A stretch of 64,000 bases of DNA from Micromonospora sp. WMMD812 (lineage in GTDB: Bacteria > Actinomycetota > Actinomycetes > Mycobacteriales > Micromonosporaceae), in assembly GCF_027497215.1 (NCBI RefSeq), contig NZ_CP114904.1, positions 3,494,001-3,558,000 of the forward strand, written 5' to 3'. The position numbers and the translations under genes were made by a program. Under the pieces are notes generated by a model. That model worked only from the letters and a program-made list of their open reading frames with translations, was not told where the DNA came from and made no database searches. Position 1 is the stretch's first letter; each line of letters opens with the position of its first letter. Shown one piece after another: positions 50,562-59,704 of this stretch.

Positions 50562-52837
50562 GTCCGATTCTGGCCCACCGCGGCGGGCTGGTCCGGCCGC
50601 CCGTAGAGGTAGCCCTGACCGCGTGGGCAGCCGATCGCCGCGATCGCCGCGTGTTGCCGCTCGGTCTCCACCCCCTCGGCCACCACCGACAGGTCGAACG
50701 CGCCGGCGAGCCGGGTCACCATCTCGACCGTCGCGTATGCCCGGTCGTCGGCGGAGTCGAGCCGGGCCACGAACGAACGGTCGATCTTCAGCTCGGTGGC
50801 CGGGATGCGGTGCAGGTAGCTCAGCGACGAGTAGCCGGTGCCGAAGTCGTCGATGGCGATCCCGATCCCCAACTCGCGCAGCTGCCGCAGCCGGTCCAGG
50901 ACAGTGTCGCTCCCCTCGATCAACGCCGACTCGGTCAGCTCCAGCGTGAGCGCGCGGGGCGCCAGGCCGGCGGCCGCGGTCGCGGCGGTGACCGTGGCGA
51001 TCAGATCCGGCCGGCGCAGGTGCGCGGCGGAGATGTTCACCGCGACGGTCGCGTCCGGCGCCCGGCCCCGCCAGGTCGCGGCGGCCCGACACGCCTCGTG
51101 GATGACCCACCGGTCGATCGGCAGGATCAGGCCCGCCTCCTCGGCCAGCGGCAGGAACCGGGCCGGGGTCAGCACCCCCAGCCGTGGATGCCACCAGCGC
51201 ACCAGCGCCTCCGCGCTGCGCACCGTCCCCGTCGCGACGTCCACGATCGGCTGGAACTCCAGGCGAAGCTGCCGCTCGTCGACGGCCCGGCGCAGGTCGG
51301 CGATCAGCTCGGCCCGGGACACCGCCGACTCGCGCAGCAGCGGCGTGCAGATCCGGTACGCGGACTTGCCCGCCGCCTTGGCCGCATACATCGCGATGTC
51401 CGCGTCACGCAGCAGGTCGGTGTGGGACGCGTGCTGCGGGCCGTACTCGGCGATGCCGATACTCGCCGACGGGTGCACCCCGACGTCCTCGTCACCGTCG
51501 GAGGGTTGCAACGCGTCGAGCAGCCGTTCGGCCAGCCGCTGCGGCGACACCGCCCGTACGCCGTCGACCAGCACCGCGAACTCGTCGCCACCGAGCCGCG
51601 CGATGGTCCCGTCGCCGTCGACCGCGGTCTGCATCCGAGCCGCCAACCCGGTCAGCAGCGTGTCGCCGGTGGCGTGCCCGAACCGGTCGTTGACCTGCTT
51701 GAACCCGTCCAAATCGAGCAGCAGCACGGCCACCCGGCCGTCGCCGCGCAGCGCCCGGCGCAGCCGCCGGGTGAACAGGAGCCGGTTCGGCAGCCCGGTG
51801 AGCTGGTCGGTGTACGCGAGCCGCCGCAGCCGGGCCACCAGCCACAGGTTCTCGTTGGCGGCCAGCCCCTGCCGCACCGCGAGTGCGGCCAGCAGCGCCA
51901 TCATGCCGACGAAGATCAGCTGTGGGGTCTGCCCGGTCGGCTGTCTGGCCAGTACCACGGCCACGATCGCCCCGCCGACCGGCAGGTACGGCAGCGCCAC
52001 CCGCCACCACGGCGGCAGCGGCACGTCCGCGGTGTCGTCCGTGTCGGGGCACGTCGGCGGGGGTGGGTACCGGGTGGCCGCGACGATCAGCAGGTAGCTG
52101 AGCGGCCAGCAGACGTCGACGGGGTGGCCGGAGAAGTAGTCGCCGCGCACGGCGAGCGACACGTACGCGGTGTCGGCCAGCGCCCGGGTGGCCAGGCTCG
52201 CCGCGATGAGCGTCATCGGCCGCCACATCGGCCGAACCGGACCGGCGACCGCCACCAGGATGGTGAGCTGCATCAGGTCGAGCATCGGGTAGAGCAGTCC
52301 CAGGGTGCGGACCGGATCCGCCAGGTCGGCCTCGGCGACGTCCCGGAACACCACCACCCAACCGATCGGCACCAGGGCCAGACCGACGATCACCCCGTCG
52401 AGCAGGGTGCGGGCCCGGCCGACCGCGGTGCGGGGCGCGGTGAGCGAGCAGAGCAGCGCGGCGGTCCCGGTGAGGATGCCGGCGGTGAACACCGCCCCGA
52501 TCAGCGGGGTGTGCGGCAGCTCGCCGCCGGCGACCCGCTGCACCGTCCACAACACCCGGCCGGCCGCGGCGAGCGCCATGGTGGCGGCCAGGAGCACCCA
52601 GAACCGCCGCAGCGAGGGCGGGTGCCGATGGGCGGCGTCCAGGCAGGCCGCCGTGGCCACACCGGCCACCAGCAACGCGCCGAGATCGCTGACCAGGGCC
52701 GCGCCGGGAAGTGCCGCCACCAGCCAGAACGCCTCGAGGAGGACGACGGAGCCGGCGGCGAGGAGACCCGCGCGGCCGGCCGCGGCGACCCTGGACGGCG
52801 CGCTGGCCGGCGAAGGCTCAAGCTCCTGCGGCGACAC
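50558..52837 (-). CDS. Membrane GGDEF-EAL protein (c-di-GMP turnover)
   Basis: 759 residues from GTG 52837 (GGAGC upstream); an earlier start at 52900 is possible. N-terminal ~300 residues hold about ten TM helices (e.g. WVLLAATMALAAAGRVLWTV). GGDEF domain ~340-510: YTDQLTGLPNR, LLLDLDGFKQVND and intact RLGGDEFAVLV. EAL domain ~525-755: SAEALVRWWHP, NISAAHLRRP, IDDFGTGYSSLSYL, KIDRSFV and VAEGVETERQ. Both active sites look intact, so it may be bifunctional or one domain regulatory. Ligand sensed by the membrane part is unknown. Confidence 0.92.
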   Translation of the reverse strand: MSPQELEPSPASAPSRVAAAGRAGLLAAGSVVLLEAFWLVAALPGAALVSDLGALLVAGVATAACLDAAHRHPPSLRRFWVLLAATMALAAAGRVLWTVQRVAGGELPHTPLIGAVFTAGILTGTAALLCSLTAPRTAVGRARTLLDGVIVGLALVPIGWVVVFRDVAEADLADPVRTLGLLYPMLDLMQLTILVAVAGPVRPMWRPMTLIAASLATRALADTAYVSLAVRGDYFSGHPVDVCWPLSYLLIVAATRYPPPPTCPDTDDTADVPLPPWWRVALPYLPVGGAIVAVVLARQPTGQTPQLIFVGMMALLAALAVRQGLAANENLWLVARLRRLAYTDQLTGLPNRLLFTRRLRRALRGDGRVAVLLLDLDGFKQVNDRFGHATGDTLLTGLAARMQTAVDGDGTIARLGGDEFAVLVDGVRAVSPQRLAERLLDALQPSDGDEDVGVHPSASIGIAEYGPQHASHTDLLRDADIAMYAAKAAGKSAYRICTPLLRESAVSRAELIADLRRAVDERQLRLEFQPIVDVATGTVRSAEALVRWWHPRLGVLTPARFLPLAEEAGLILPIDRWVIHEACRAAATWRGRAPDATVAVNISAAHLRRPDLIATVTAATAAAGLAPRALTLELTESALIEGSDTVLDRLRQLRELGIGIAIDDFGTGYSSLSYLHRIPATELKIDRSFVARLDSADDRAYATVEMVTRLAGAFDLSVVAEGVETERQHAAIAAIGCPRGQGYLYGRPDQPAAVGQNRT

Positions 52838-53001
52838 GGTCGCTCCGGCTCCCTCCCGTGCGGGCACCTCGACGGCACGGACCGGTCCCCGGCAAACCAC
52901 CGCAGCCTAGCCAGCCCGTGGGTGCGCTCGCCAGGGCCGACCGGCGCGTCCGGTGTTGTCGGAGGTCGCATCCCCGACACCGGGGCGAAAGGACGGTCCG
53001 T

Positions 53002-53529
53002 TCAGGACGGTGGCGGGGTGCCCTGCCGGTAGAGGCTGACCAGGACACCGTGGCGCGGCTCGTCGTCGCCGGCCTCCTCGGCGTCCTCGACCAGAGCGAG
53101 CAGGGCGGCGCGCAGCCGCTCGGCCTGGGCGGCGGTCAGCCGCAGGTGCCGCAACTGGAGCAGCGGTTCGTCGGGGGCGGCGGCGATCTCCTCGGCGACG
53201 GCGCCCAGCAACGCGGCGGTGGCGCCGGGGTGGCCGGGCGCGACGCTGAGCCGCCGGGCGCAGCGCTGGTAGTACTGCTCGGTGCCGCCGCGCACCGGCC
53301 GGGTGTGCACCACCCGCACCATGCCGGCGTCCCGCAGCACCTTCAGGTGGTGGGCCACATTGCCCTTGGCCGCGCCGAGCGCGGCGGCGAGCTGGCTGAT
53401 CGTGGCCGGCCGCTGGCCGAGCGAGAAGAGCAGGCGCTGGCGGAACGGGTGGCCGAGCGCTTTGAACTGCTCGGGAGTGGTGACTTCCAGCAGCTCGTCG
53501 AGCGGACGGTCGGGAAGCGGGTCGGCCAT
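53002..53529 (-). CDS. ArsR-type winged-helix repressor
   Basis: 175 residues. HTH: EQFKALGHPFRQRLLFSLGQ, ATISQLAAALGAAKGNVAHHLKVL, RDAGMVRVVHTRPV with wing EQYYQRCARRLSV. The C-terminal ~90 residues are helical and carry LRLTAAQAERLRAAL. Divergent from an S41 peptidase gene; the shared 99-bp region contains TTGAC-N5-GTCAA over the probable -35 of this gene. Hence likely autoregulated and controlling the peptidase (inference). Confidence 0.88.
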   Translation of the reverse strand: MADPLPDRPLDELLEVTTPEQFKALGHPFRQRLLFSLGQRPATISQLAAALGAAKGNVAHHLKVLRDAGMVRVVHTRPVRGGTEQYYQRCARRLSVAPGHPGATAALLGAVAEEIAAAPDEPLLQLRHLRLTAAQAERLRAALLALVEDAEEAGDDEPRHGVLVSLYRQGTPPPS

Positions 53530-53550
53530 GCCAGAAAGTGTCTAGCCCTC

Positions 53551-53565
53551 TTGACGCTTTGTCAA
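53551..53565. promoter_or_regulatory. TTGAC-N5-GTCAA operator between ArsR and S41 genes
   Basis: Perfect 5-bp dyad with 5-bp centre, overlapping a TTGACA -35 for the minus-strand regulator. Typical spacing for winged-helix dimers. Confidence 0.5.
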
Positions 53566-53628
53566 TCGTCCTGATCTACTGCTCAGCACCACAACGGACC
53601 GGACATCGCCGACAGGCAGGAGACCGCC

Positions 53629-54564
53629 ATGCGCCAGGCCGAGATCACCGAGGTCGTCGAGCGGACCGCGACGCTGGTCGACGAGCACTACGTCTTTCCC
53701 GACGTCGCGGCCCGGCTGGCGAGCCTGCTCACCGACCACCTCGCCGCCGGGCATTACGCCGCCGCCGAGGACCCCCGCGCACTCGGGGAGCTGGTCACCG
53801 CGGACCTCCAGTCCGTCAACAACGACCTGCACCTGCGGCTCAAGCACCACGACGAGCCACTGGCCGACCGGGATCGGGACCCGGACGACGACCGCATCAT
53901 CCGGCTGGCCGCCAGCACCATGGGCGGGATCGGGCGGGTGCAGCTGCTGGCGGGCAACGTCGGCGTGCTGGAGATCCGGCCGTACCTCTTTCCGCCGCAG
54001 CTCGCCGGTGACCAGATGACCGCGGCGCTGCGGCTGCTCGCCGGCACCGACGCGCTTCTGATCGATCTGCGCGAGAACGTCGGCGGCACCCCCGAGATGG
54101 TCGCGCTGCTCTGCGGCTGGCTCTTCGACGAGCCGACCCTGCTGCACACCATGTACGACCGTGCCGGCGACCCCGTCCGCCAGTCCTGGAGCGCCGCCTA
54201 CCTGCCGGTCCCCCGATACGCCCCGGACAAGCCCGTCCACGTGCTGACCAGCCGCCGCACCTTCTCCGGCGGCGAGGAGCTGACCTACAACCTCCAGCAG
54301 TTCGGCCGGGCCACGGTGGTGGGCGAGCGGACCGGTGGCGGGGGGCACCCGCGGATCGGCTTCCGGGCGCACGCCCATCTGGAGGTCACCGTCCCGGTGG
54401 CCCGGCCGGTCCACCCGGTCACCGGCACCAACTGGGAGGGCACCGGCGTCACCCCCGACATCGAGGCGCCGGCCGCCGAGGCCCTCGACGTGGCACACCG
54501 GGCCGCGCGGGCCCGCCTCGACGCGGTGTCGTCCACCGCGCCGCTGGCCACCGCCCCACGCTGA
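53629..54564 (+). CDS. S41-family (C-terminal-processing-type) peptidase
   Basis: 311 residues, ATG 53629 with AGGAG 6 bp upstream. Begins with the helical cap (ITEVVERTATLVDEHYVFPD) typical of retinol-binding-protein-like S41 members. Core motifs: GVLEIRPYLFPP, LLIDLRENVGGTPEMV, and the nucleophile region TSRRTFSGGEELTYNL followed by VVGERTGGGGHP. No PDZ domain and no signal peptide, so it is probably cytoplasmic. The ArsR-type gene is divergent. Confidence 0.88.
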   Translation: MRQAEITEVVERTATLVDEHYVFPDVAARLASLLTDHLAAGHYAAAEDPRALGELVTADLQSVNNDLHLRLKHHDEPLADRDRDPDDDRIIRLAASTMGGIGRVQLLAGNVGVLEIRPYLFPPQLAGDQMTAALRLLAGTDALLIDLRENVGGTPEMVALLCGWLFDEPTLLHTMYDRAGDPVRQSWSAAYLPVPRYAPDKPVHVLTSRRTFSGGEELTYNLQQFGRATVVGERTGGGGHPRIGFRAHAHLEVTVPVARPVHPVTGTNWEGTGVTPDIEAPAAEALDVAHRAARARLDAVSSTAPLATAPR

Positions 54565-54693
54565 GCCATCGCCCGATGAACCAGCGCGCCGCACCGCCCG
54601 GTCGCACGGGCAGGATCGCACGGCTGCGGCGACGGCCGGGAGAGAGACCGCGCCCCTGGCCGACGCGGTCGTCGGCTCGGCCGGTTCACCAGA

Positions 54694-54725
54694 GTGCGGG
54701 CCGCCCGTGATCGGGCGGCCCGCAC
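54694..54725. terminator. Bidirectional hairpin terminator
   Basis: Perfect 14-bp stem (GTGCGGGCCGCCCG and complement) with TGAT loop, lying between two convergent genes. Confidence 0.8.
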
Positions 54726-54752
54726 CATCACTGCGGTCGGTCGGTCAACACG

Positions 54753-56963
54753 TCACCAACGGCGGGTGCTGTCCGGCCAGGAGTCGTACGGGCGGGCGGA
54801 GAGGATCGGGTCCCAGCCGCCGCTGACGGTGCCGGCCGGCACGTACGCCGCCACGTCGCTGCCGTTGCGGTCGTAGGGGGTGCGGTCCAGCCAGCCGGTC
54901 AGCACCCCGTTCGCGTCGCGGCGGTAGTAGTGGCCGCCACCGGGCGAGAGGAGCGAGGTGTATCCGCTCCACCCGGTCGTCACGAGGTTGGTGCGGCGCC
55001 AGATGTTGCTCGCGTCGATCTCGTACTGCACGAGGTTGGTGCCCGCCGTGGCGATCAGCTGGTTGCGGCCGGTGGCGCCCAGCGTCGGCAGGCTGAAGCC
55101 GTCCGCGGGGGTGCCGTCGCCGTTGTAGACCGGCCACCCCGGCAGGTCGGCGGCGACCGGCTTGGCCTTGTTCACCTTGTAGCGGCGCAGGAACCCGCCG
55201 GCGGTGCCGAAGAGGGCGCCGTTGCCGTCGTACACCAGCCGGTCGTGCGTCCAGCCGCCGGCGAGCGACTCGGTGCGGGTGAAGACCAGCGGGTCGAAGC
55301 TGGTGACGTCGACCCGGTAGACCTGGCTGGCCGTGCTGGTGACCAGCAGGGTGTCCGAGTTCAACGTGGCCATCGCCTTCGGCGTGAAGCCGAGAGTCTG
55401 CTGCGACACCGTGGCGACCCGCTTGAGCCCGGTGACCGGGTCGAAGGCCGTGTACGACAGCCGACCGTCCGCCTTCGTGCCGAAGACCGAGACCAGACCG
55501 GCCCACGGCCGGGCGGACAGCAGCACCTGGTTCCAGCCCGAGGTGCTCACCGGGTCCGTCGGGAAGCTCTGGAGGTCGGCGCCGCTGCCGTCGACCGGGT
55601 TGGCGTCCCGGTAGCGGTCCAACCGGCCGGTGGCGGTGCGGGCGTAGTAGAGGCCCCCGCCGGGGGAGACGACCTGGGTCGGGCCGGCCCACCCGGTGGT
55701 GGCCAGCGGGCTGACGGTCCAGCCGACGCCGGTCGTGGCGTTGCCGTAGACCCGGTAGGAGAGCAGGCGCCCGTCCGAGGTCGTGCCGAGGATTCGGCCG
55801 GCGGCCGGGGACGTGATGGTCTTCTGGCTGAACCCGGTGTCGATGGCGGTGGCCCAGGTCAGGTCTGCTCCGGTCGGCTTGGCGCTGGTGATGGTGCGCC
55901 GGTAGAGCTGGTTGCTGGTGCCGTTGATGTAGTAGAGCGAGCCGTAGCCGTCGTAGGTCAGCCGGTTGTAGGCCGACCAGCCGTCCGCGATGTCCGTGGC
56001 GGTGAAGGTCAGCGGGTCGTTCCCGGTCACGTCGATCCGGTACAGGTTGCCGGCGGCGTCGTTCATGAGGATGGTGTCCGCGTTCAGCGTCGCCATCGCC
56101 TTCGGCGTGAAGCTCAGGGCCGCGGTCGAGGTCCGGTTGGCGCGCAGGTCACCGGTGACGGAGTCGATCACGCCGTAGGTCAGCCGGTTGTCGGAGTTGA
56201 CGCCGAAGATCTGCACGTCGGCGAGTTGCTCGCGCACCCAGGCGCCGAGGTCGTCGACCCGGGTGGCGGTGGCCCCGTCGCGAGTCTCCGTCTCGCCCAG
56301 GCAGCCCTTCTGCCAGGAGGACGCGGCGACCGCGACCAGCTCGACAGTGCCGGCGTTGTCGCGGAACGCCGGCCCGCCGGCGTCGCCCTTGCAGAGGGTG
56401 GCGCCGGCGGACGCCCCGAGCAGGCCGATCGAGCCGCCGGTCACCTCCTGGACGGTGAAGGAGCCGCGGTGCAGCCGGTCCGGCACCCACTCGGTGGATG
56501 TCCGGCCGTAACCGGTGACCGTGAGCGTCTCGGTGGCGGTGGGCGCCGTGGTGGACAGCGCCACCGGCGGGACGTCGGTCACCGGCGCGGAGAGCCGGGC
56601 CAGGGCGAGGTTCCGGCCGGGGTGCGGCACCACGTGGGTGACGGTGCGCTGTTGGCCGGCGGTGCCGGTGAGGTCCGTCCGGCCGACGACCGCGGTGGTC
56701 GGCCGGGCCGGCGCGCCAGGCGCGGTCGGCGGGGTGTCGACGGCGAAGCAGGACCGGGTGGTCAGCAGCCAGTTCTGGTCGACCAGCGCCCCGGAGCAGG
56801 AGCGCAGGTCACCGAAGGTGATCTTCGAGCTGAAGCGGTACGTGCCGTCCGGCACCGGATCGGCGGCGGCGATCGCCGAGGCCGATCCGCCACCGAGCAG
56901 TCCGGCGGCGAGGGTGGCGCCGACCAGGGCGGCGCCCCAGCGGCGGGCGCGACGAGCTGACAA
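54753..56963 (-). CDS. Secreted pseudo-protease: inactive trypsin fold plus tachylectin-like repeats
   Basis: 736 residues; the frame starts at TTG 56963. Signal peptide (WGAALVGATLAAGLLGGGSASA). Residues ~38-250 follow the S1 trypsin fold (SCSGALVDQNWLLTT, GYGRTSTEWVPDRLH, CKGDAGGPAF), but the catalytic triad is replaced: S71 for His (TTRSC), N118 for Asp (RNLALARL) and A195 for Ser (GDAGGP). Residues ~250-736 are two rounds of tachylectin-like repeats; FTPKAMATLN(A/S)DT occurs twice. Cys pairs for disulphides are retained. A secreted binding protein, not a protease, is the best reading. Confidence 0.85.
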   Translation of the reverse strand: MSARRARRWGAALVGATLAAGLLGGGSASAIAAADPVPDGTYRFSSKITFGDLRSCSGALVDQNWLLTTRSCFAVDTPPTAPGAPARPTTAVVGRTDLTGTAGQQRTVTHVVPHPGRNLALARLSAPVTDVPPVALSTTAPTATETLTVTGYGRTSTEWVPDRLHRGSFTVQEVTGGSIGLLGASAGATLCKGDAGGPAFRDNAGTVELVAVAASSWQKGCLGETETRDGATATRVDDLGAWVREQLADVQIFGVNSDNRLTYGVIDSVTGDLRANRTSTAALSFTPKAMATLNADTILMNDAAGNLYRIDVTGNDPLTFTATDIADGWSAYNRLTYDGYGSLYYINGTSNQLYRRTITSAKPTGADLTWATAIDTGFSQKTITSPAAGRILGTTSDGRLLSYRVYGNATTGVGWTVSPLATTGWAGPTQVVSPGGGLYYARTATGRLDRYRDANPVDGSGADLQSFPTDPVSTSGWNQVLLSARPWAGLVSVFGTKADGRLSYTAFDPVTGLKRVATVSQQTLGFTPKAMATLNSDTLLVTSTASQVYRVDVTSFDPLVFTRTESLAGGWTHDRLVYDGNGALFGTAGGFLRRYKVNKAKPVAADLPGWPVYNGDGTPADGFSLPTLGATGRNQLIATAGTNLVQYEIDASNIWRRTNLVTTGWSGYTSLLSPGGGHYYRRDANGVLTGWLDRTPYDRNGSDVAAYVPAGTVSGGWDPILSARPYDSWPDSTRRW

Positions 56964-57107
56964 AGCAGGCCCCCGTGTCTCGAGTCATGAGCCCCGGACG
57001 GACCGTTCGTCCGGGCCAGCGAATGTTATCGAGAGATGCGAATTCGTGTGGCTCCCGCGTGCATAACACCCACTCCTGGCGATCTCCACACACTGCGCAC
57101 CGGAGCG

Positions 57108-58607
57108 TCAGGTCCACTCCTCCGCCGGGTCGCCGTCACCGCTGCCCACGCCCGACGGCGGGCCGCCGTGCGTCCACGGTGTCTCCTCCGGCGCCGGGAA
57201 GGCGGCGGACGGCAGGAACGCGTCCGACAGCGTCGTGTAGCAGAGCCGCTCCCCCACCTCCGGCACGCTGCCTGGCGCCGCGGTCAGCCCGCGCCCCATC
57301 CCGCCGGAGAGCTCCAGCACCACCTCGGTCTTGCCGTCCGCCGGGGTCACGAACACGACCCGGGCCTTCTGCCCCGGCCGGGCCGGCGAGGAGAGCGCCG
57401 CGCCGACCGGCACCAGCACCGGTTCGGTGGTAACCAGCTGGATCCGAGGACGCAGCACCGGGCGCTTGCCGCTGTCGTCGACCCGCTTCGGGTCGGCCAG
57501 GGTCACCTCGCCGACGAACGCCTCACCGGTCAGCCGGTGCTCGGCCATCACCAGCGGGTCGTCGTAGGCGCGCTGGACCGCGTACGAGGTCAGGGCCCGT
57601 TCCAGCCGGTGCAGCCGGGCGGCCGCGGCCACCGGGCCGTCCCGGCGCGGTTGCGGGCCGCCGCCCGCGTCGACGTGCTCCGCGTGACCGGTGAACGCGT
57701 CCCGGTCGCCGGCCCACCGGCCCTCGATGCGGGCGCCCGGTGGCAGGCCGCGCAGCAGTCCCACGCCACGCCACATCAACTCCCAGGTGGGCGTCAGCTG
57801 GTCGCGGAGCAGGCCCTCCAGCGCCGCGTACGCCTCGGCGCGGGCGCTCGGGTCGTCGTCCGCCTCGGCGTACGCGGTGATGGCCGAGGCGAGGCGGTGG
57901 TTGTCGAAGTCCGGGTCGGTCGCCGGGCCGGCCGGCGGGTGCGTGTCCGGGTCCTCGGCGCGGGCCGCCGCCTCGGCACCGCTGAGCCCGGGCGGCGGGT
58001 CGATCCAGCCGAGCAGGGCCGGCAGGTGCAGGTCCTCCACCGCGCTCTGCCCGGTCGCCCAGTGCAGGGTCATCGCGTCGGTCATCGCCAGCAGCGCCGA
58101 CGAGCCGGGATGCTCGGCCCGCTCGGCGAAGAAGGTCAGCCAGCGCCCGAGCAGCGGCACCGACGGGGGCACCGGGTAGTCGCCGTCGGTGCGGCGGAAC
58201 CGGGTGGAGCGGCCGAGCAGCCGTAGGAAGGTGATCCCGGCCGGGTTGGGCACCAGCAGCTGCGGGGCGTCCACGTACCGGTGGCGGACGTCCCGGCCCC
58301 GGTCGACCGGCACCGCCTCGCTCACCCCCCGGTGCGCGTCCAGGTGCGGCAGGACGATCGCGGCCAGCTCCGCGGCGAACCGGTAGCGGTGGTCCCGGTT
58401 GCGGGGCTGCGGCACGACCAGCAGCCGCGGCTCGTCGGGCGTCGCCCCGACCAGCGCGGCGAGTGGGGCGTTGGCCTCGCCGGCGAGGGCGAGCGGCACC
58501 AGCACCAGGGGCCGGTCGTGCAGGTGCAGGTGCCGGACGGTGGCCACCGGTTGGGCCACCCCGGCGGCGACGGCCTGGGCCTTCGCGAGCGCGCGCAGCG
58601 TACTCAT
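57108..58607 (-). CDS. Unknown protein coupled to a Cas4-like nuclease
   Basis: 499 residues; ATG 58607 overlaps the nuclease stop by four bases. No signal peptide or TM helix. Segments: LVLVPLALAGEANAPLAALV, HRYRFAAELAAIVLPHLDAH, FLRLLGRSTRFRRTDG, LTFFAERAEHPGSSALLAMT, LTPTWELMWRGVGLLRGLPP, and a C-terminal beta-rich part (RPRIQLVTTEPVLVPVG, GQKARVVFVTPADGKTEVVL). I recognise no domain. The tight coupling to a nuclease suggests a shared complex or pathway. Confidence 0.75.
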   Translation of the reverse strand: MSTLRALAKAQAVAAGVAQPVATVRHLHLHDRPLVLVPLALAGEANAPLAALVGATPDEPRLLVVPQPRNRDHRYRFAAELAAIVLPHLDAHRGVSEAVPVDRGRDVRHRYVDAPQLLVPNPAGITFLRLLGRSTRFRRTDGDYPVPPSVPLLGRWLTFFAERAEHPGSSALLAMTDAMTLHWATGQSAVEDLHLPALLGWIDPPPGLSGAEAAARAEDPDTHPPAGPATDPDFDNHRLASAITAYAEADDDPSARAEAYAALEGLLRDQLTPTWELMWRGVGLLRGLPPGARIEGRWAGDRDAFTGHAEHVDAGGGPQPRRDGPVAAAARLHRLERALTSYAVQRAYDDPLVMAEHRLTGEAFVGEVTLADPKRVDDSGKRPVLRPRIQLVTTEPVLVPVGAALSSPARPGQKARVVFVTPADGKTEVVLELSGGMGRGLTAAPGSVPEVGERLCYTTLSDAFLPSAAFPAPEETPWTHGGPPSGVGSGDGDPAEEWT

Positions 58608-59704
58608 GCCGGTGCGGCGAGTGCGTCGGCGCGCAACCGGGCGGCGGCGCGCAGCAGCGCGGCGGCCTCGGCCTGTTCCGGGTCGGGGGTGCGCTCGCCG
58701 GCCGCGAGCGCCAGCGCCTCCGCCACGGTGGCGATCCCGCCGAGCGACTCGCGGACCGGCCGGCCGAGCACGCCGGTGCCGCCCCGCGCCTCGTGCCGGC
58801 AGAAGTACGCCAGCTCGCACGCGGCCAGGCACTCCGGCGCGTAGCGGGCCTCCACGGTGGACAGTGCGGCGAGCAGCGTCGCCGGCTCGGCGGTCAGGTC
58901 GGCGGTGAAGTCCTCCGGCACCGTCGCCAGCAGGTCGTCGAGCCGGGCCATCCGGTCCAGCTGGCGGCGCAGCACCAGCAGCTGCTTGCGCACGTCGAGC
59001 AGGCTGGCGACCGGCCGGTTGGCGAAGTCGCGCGGGCAGACCAGCACGACCTCGTGCGACACCAGCTCCCGGTCGTGGCCGGCCGAGGCCAGCAGCTCGC
59101 GCAGCGCCAGCACGTACACGGCGGACTGGATCGCGGCCGCGGACACCTTCGCCGGGTCGGCCTGCCCGTCGATGACCGGGAACGACTTGACCTCCACGAC
59201 GTGGAACCGGCCGGCGAGGCGAGCGGCGACCAGGTCGGGTTCGAGGTGCACGCGCCGGCCGGCGACCTCCAGGCCGAGCAGCGGGTGGTCGAAGAGCGCC
59301 GCCGGCTGGTCCGCGCCGGCGGGCACGGCGGCGGTCAGCAGTTCCCGCGACCGGGCGTGCCGCTCGGGCAGGTCGTCGTCGGCGCCGAGGTCGGTCCAGT
59401 CGGCCCGGTCGCCGGGCTCCACACCGAGCCGCTCCGCCACCAGCCGGAGGAGTTCGGCCCCACCGTCGGCCTTGACCTGCGCCTCGAACGCGTTGCCCCG
59501 GGTGATGGCGAACCGGGACTGACCGAAGCGGGCGGGAAAGCCGATCCGCTCGGCGAGCTTCGGCTTGTCCACGCCCGCGCCGTCCAGCACCGCACGCCGG
59601 GTGCAGCCCGGGTTGCCGGTCAGCGCGGCGATCGTCCGCGCGTTGTGCCGCCGGGGCGCCGCGCCACCCCGGATGGCGGCCAGTCGCTGCTCGCTGCTCG
59701 TCAT
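58604..59704 (-). CDS. PD-(D/E)XK nuclease with Cas4/RecB-like Fe-S Cys pattern
   Basis: 366 residues, ATG 59704. The nuclease core is visible as D157 (LEPDLVAARL), then E171-V-K173 (VVEVKSFPV), followed by AAIQSAVYVLALRELL (the QxxxY-like helix of RecB-family nucleases). Cys34 (NPGC) plus Cys292, Cys296 and Cys302 (ECLAACELAYFC) reproduce the one-plus-three Cys arrangement that holds an iron-sulphur cluster in Cas4 and AddB. No CRISPR array, helicase or cas gene is nearby. Its ATG overlaps the stop of the MFS gene and its stop overlaps the next ATG, so it is the middle of a coupled trio. Confidence 0.82.
   Translation of the reverse strand: MTSSEQRLAAIRGGAAPRRHNARTIAALTGNPGCTRRAVLDGAGVDKPKLAERIGFPARFGQSRFAITRGNAFEAQVKADGGAELLRLVAERLGVEPGDRADWTDLGADDDLPERHARSRELLTAAVPAGADQPAALFDHPLLGLEVAGRRVHLEPDLVAARLAGRFHVVEVKSFPVIDGQADPAKVSAAAIQSAVYVLALRELLASAGHDRELVSHEVVLVCPRDFANRPVASLLDVRKQLLVLRRQLDRMARLDDLLATVPEDFTADLTAEPATLLAALSTVEARYAPECLAACELAYFCRHEARGGTGVLGRPVRESLGGIATVAEALALAAGERTPDPEQAEAAALLRAAARLRADALAAPA

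Noticed and set aside
54753-56963. Active trypsin-like protease
   Set aside because: All three catalytic positions are substituted.
58604-59704. Cas4 as part of a CRISPR system
   Set aside because: No repeat array or other cas genes in the window; only the nuclease signature is shared.
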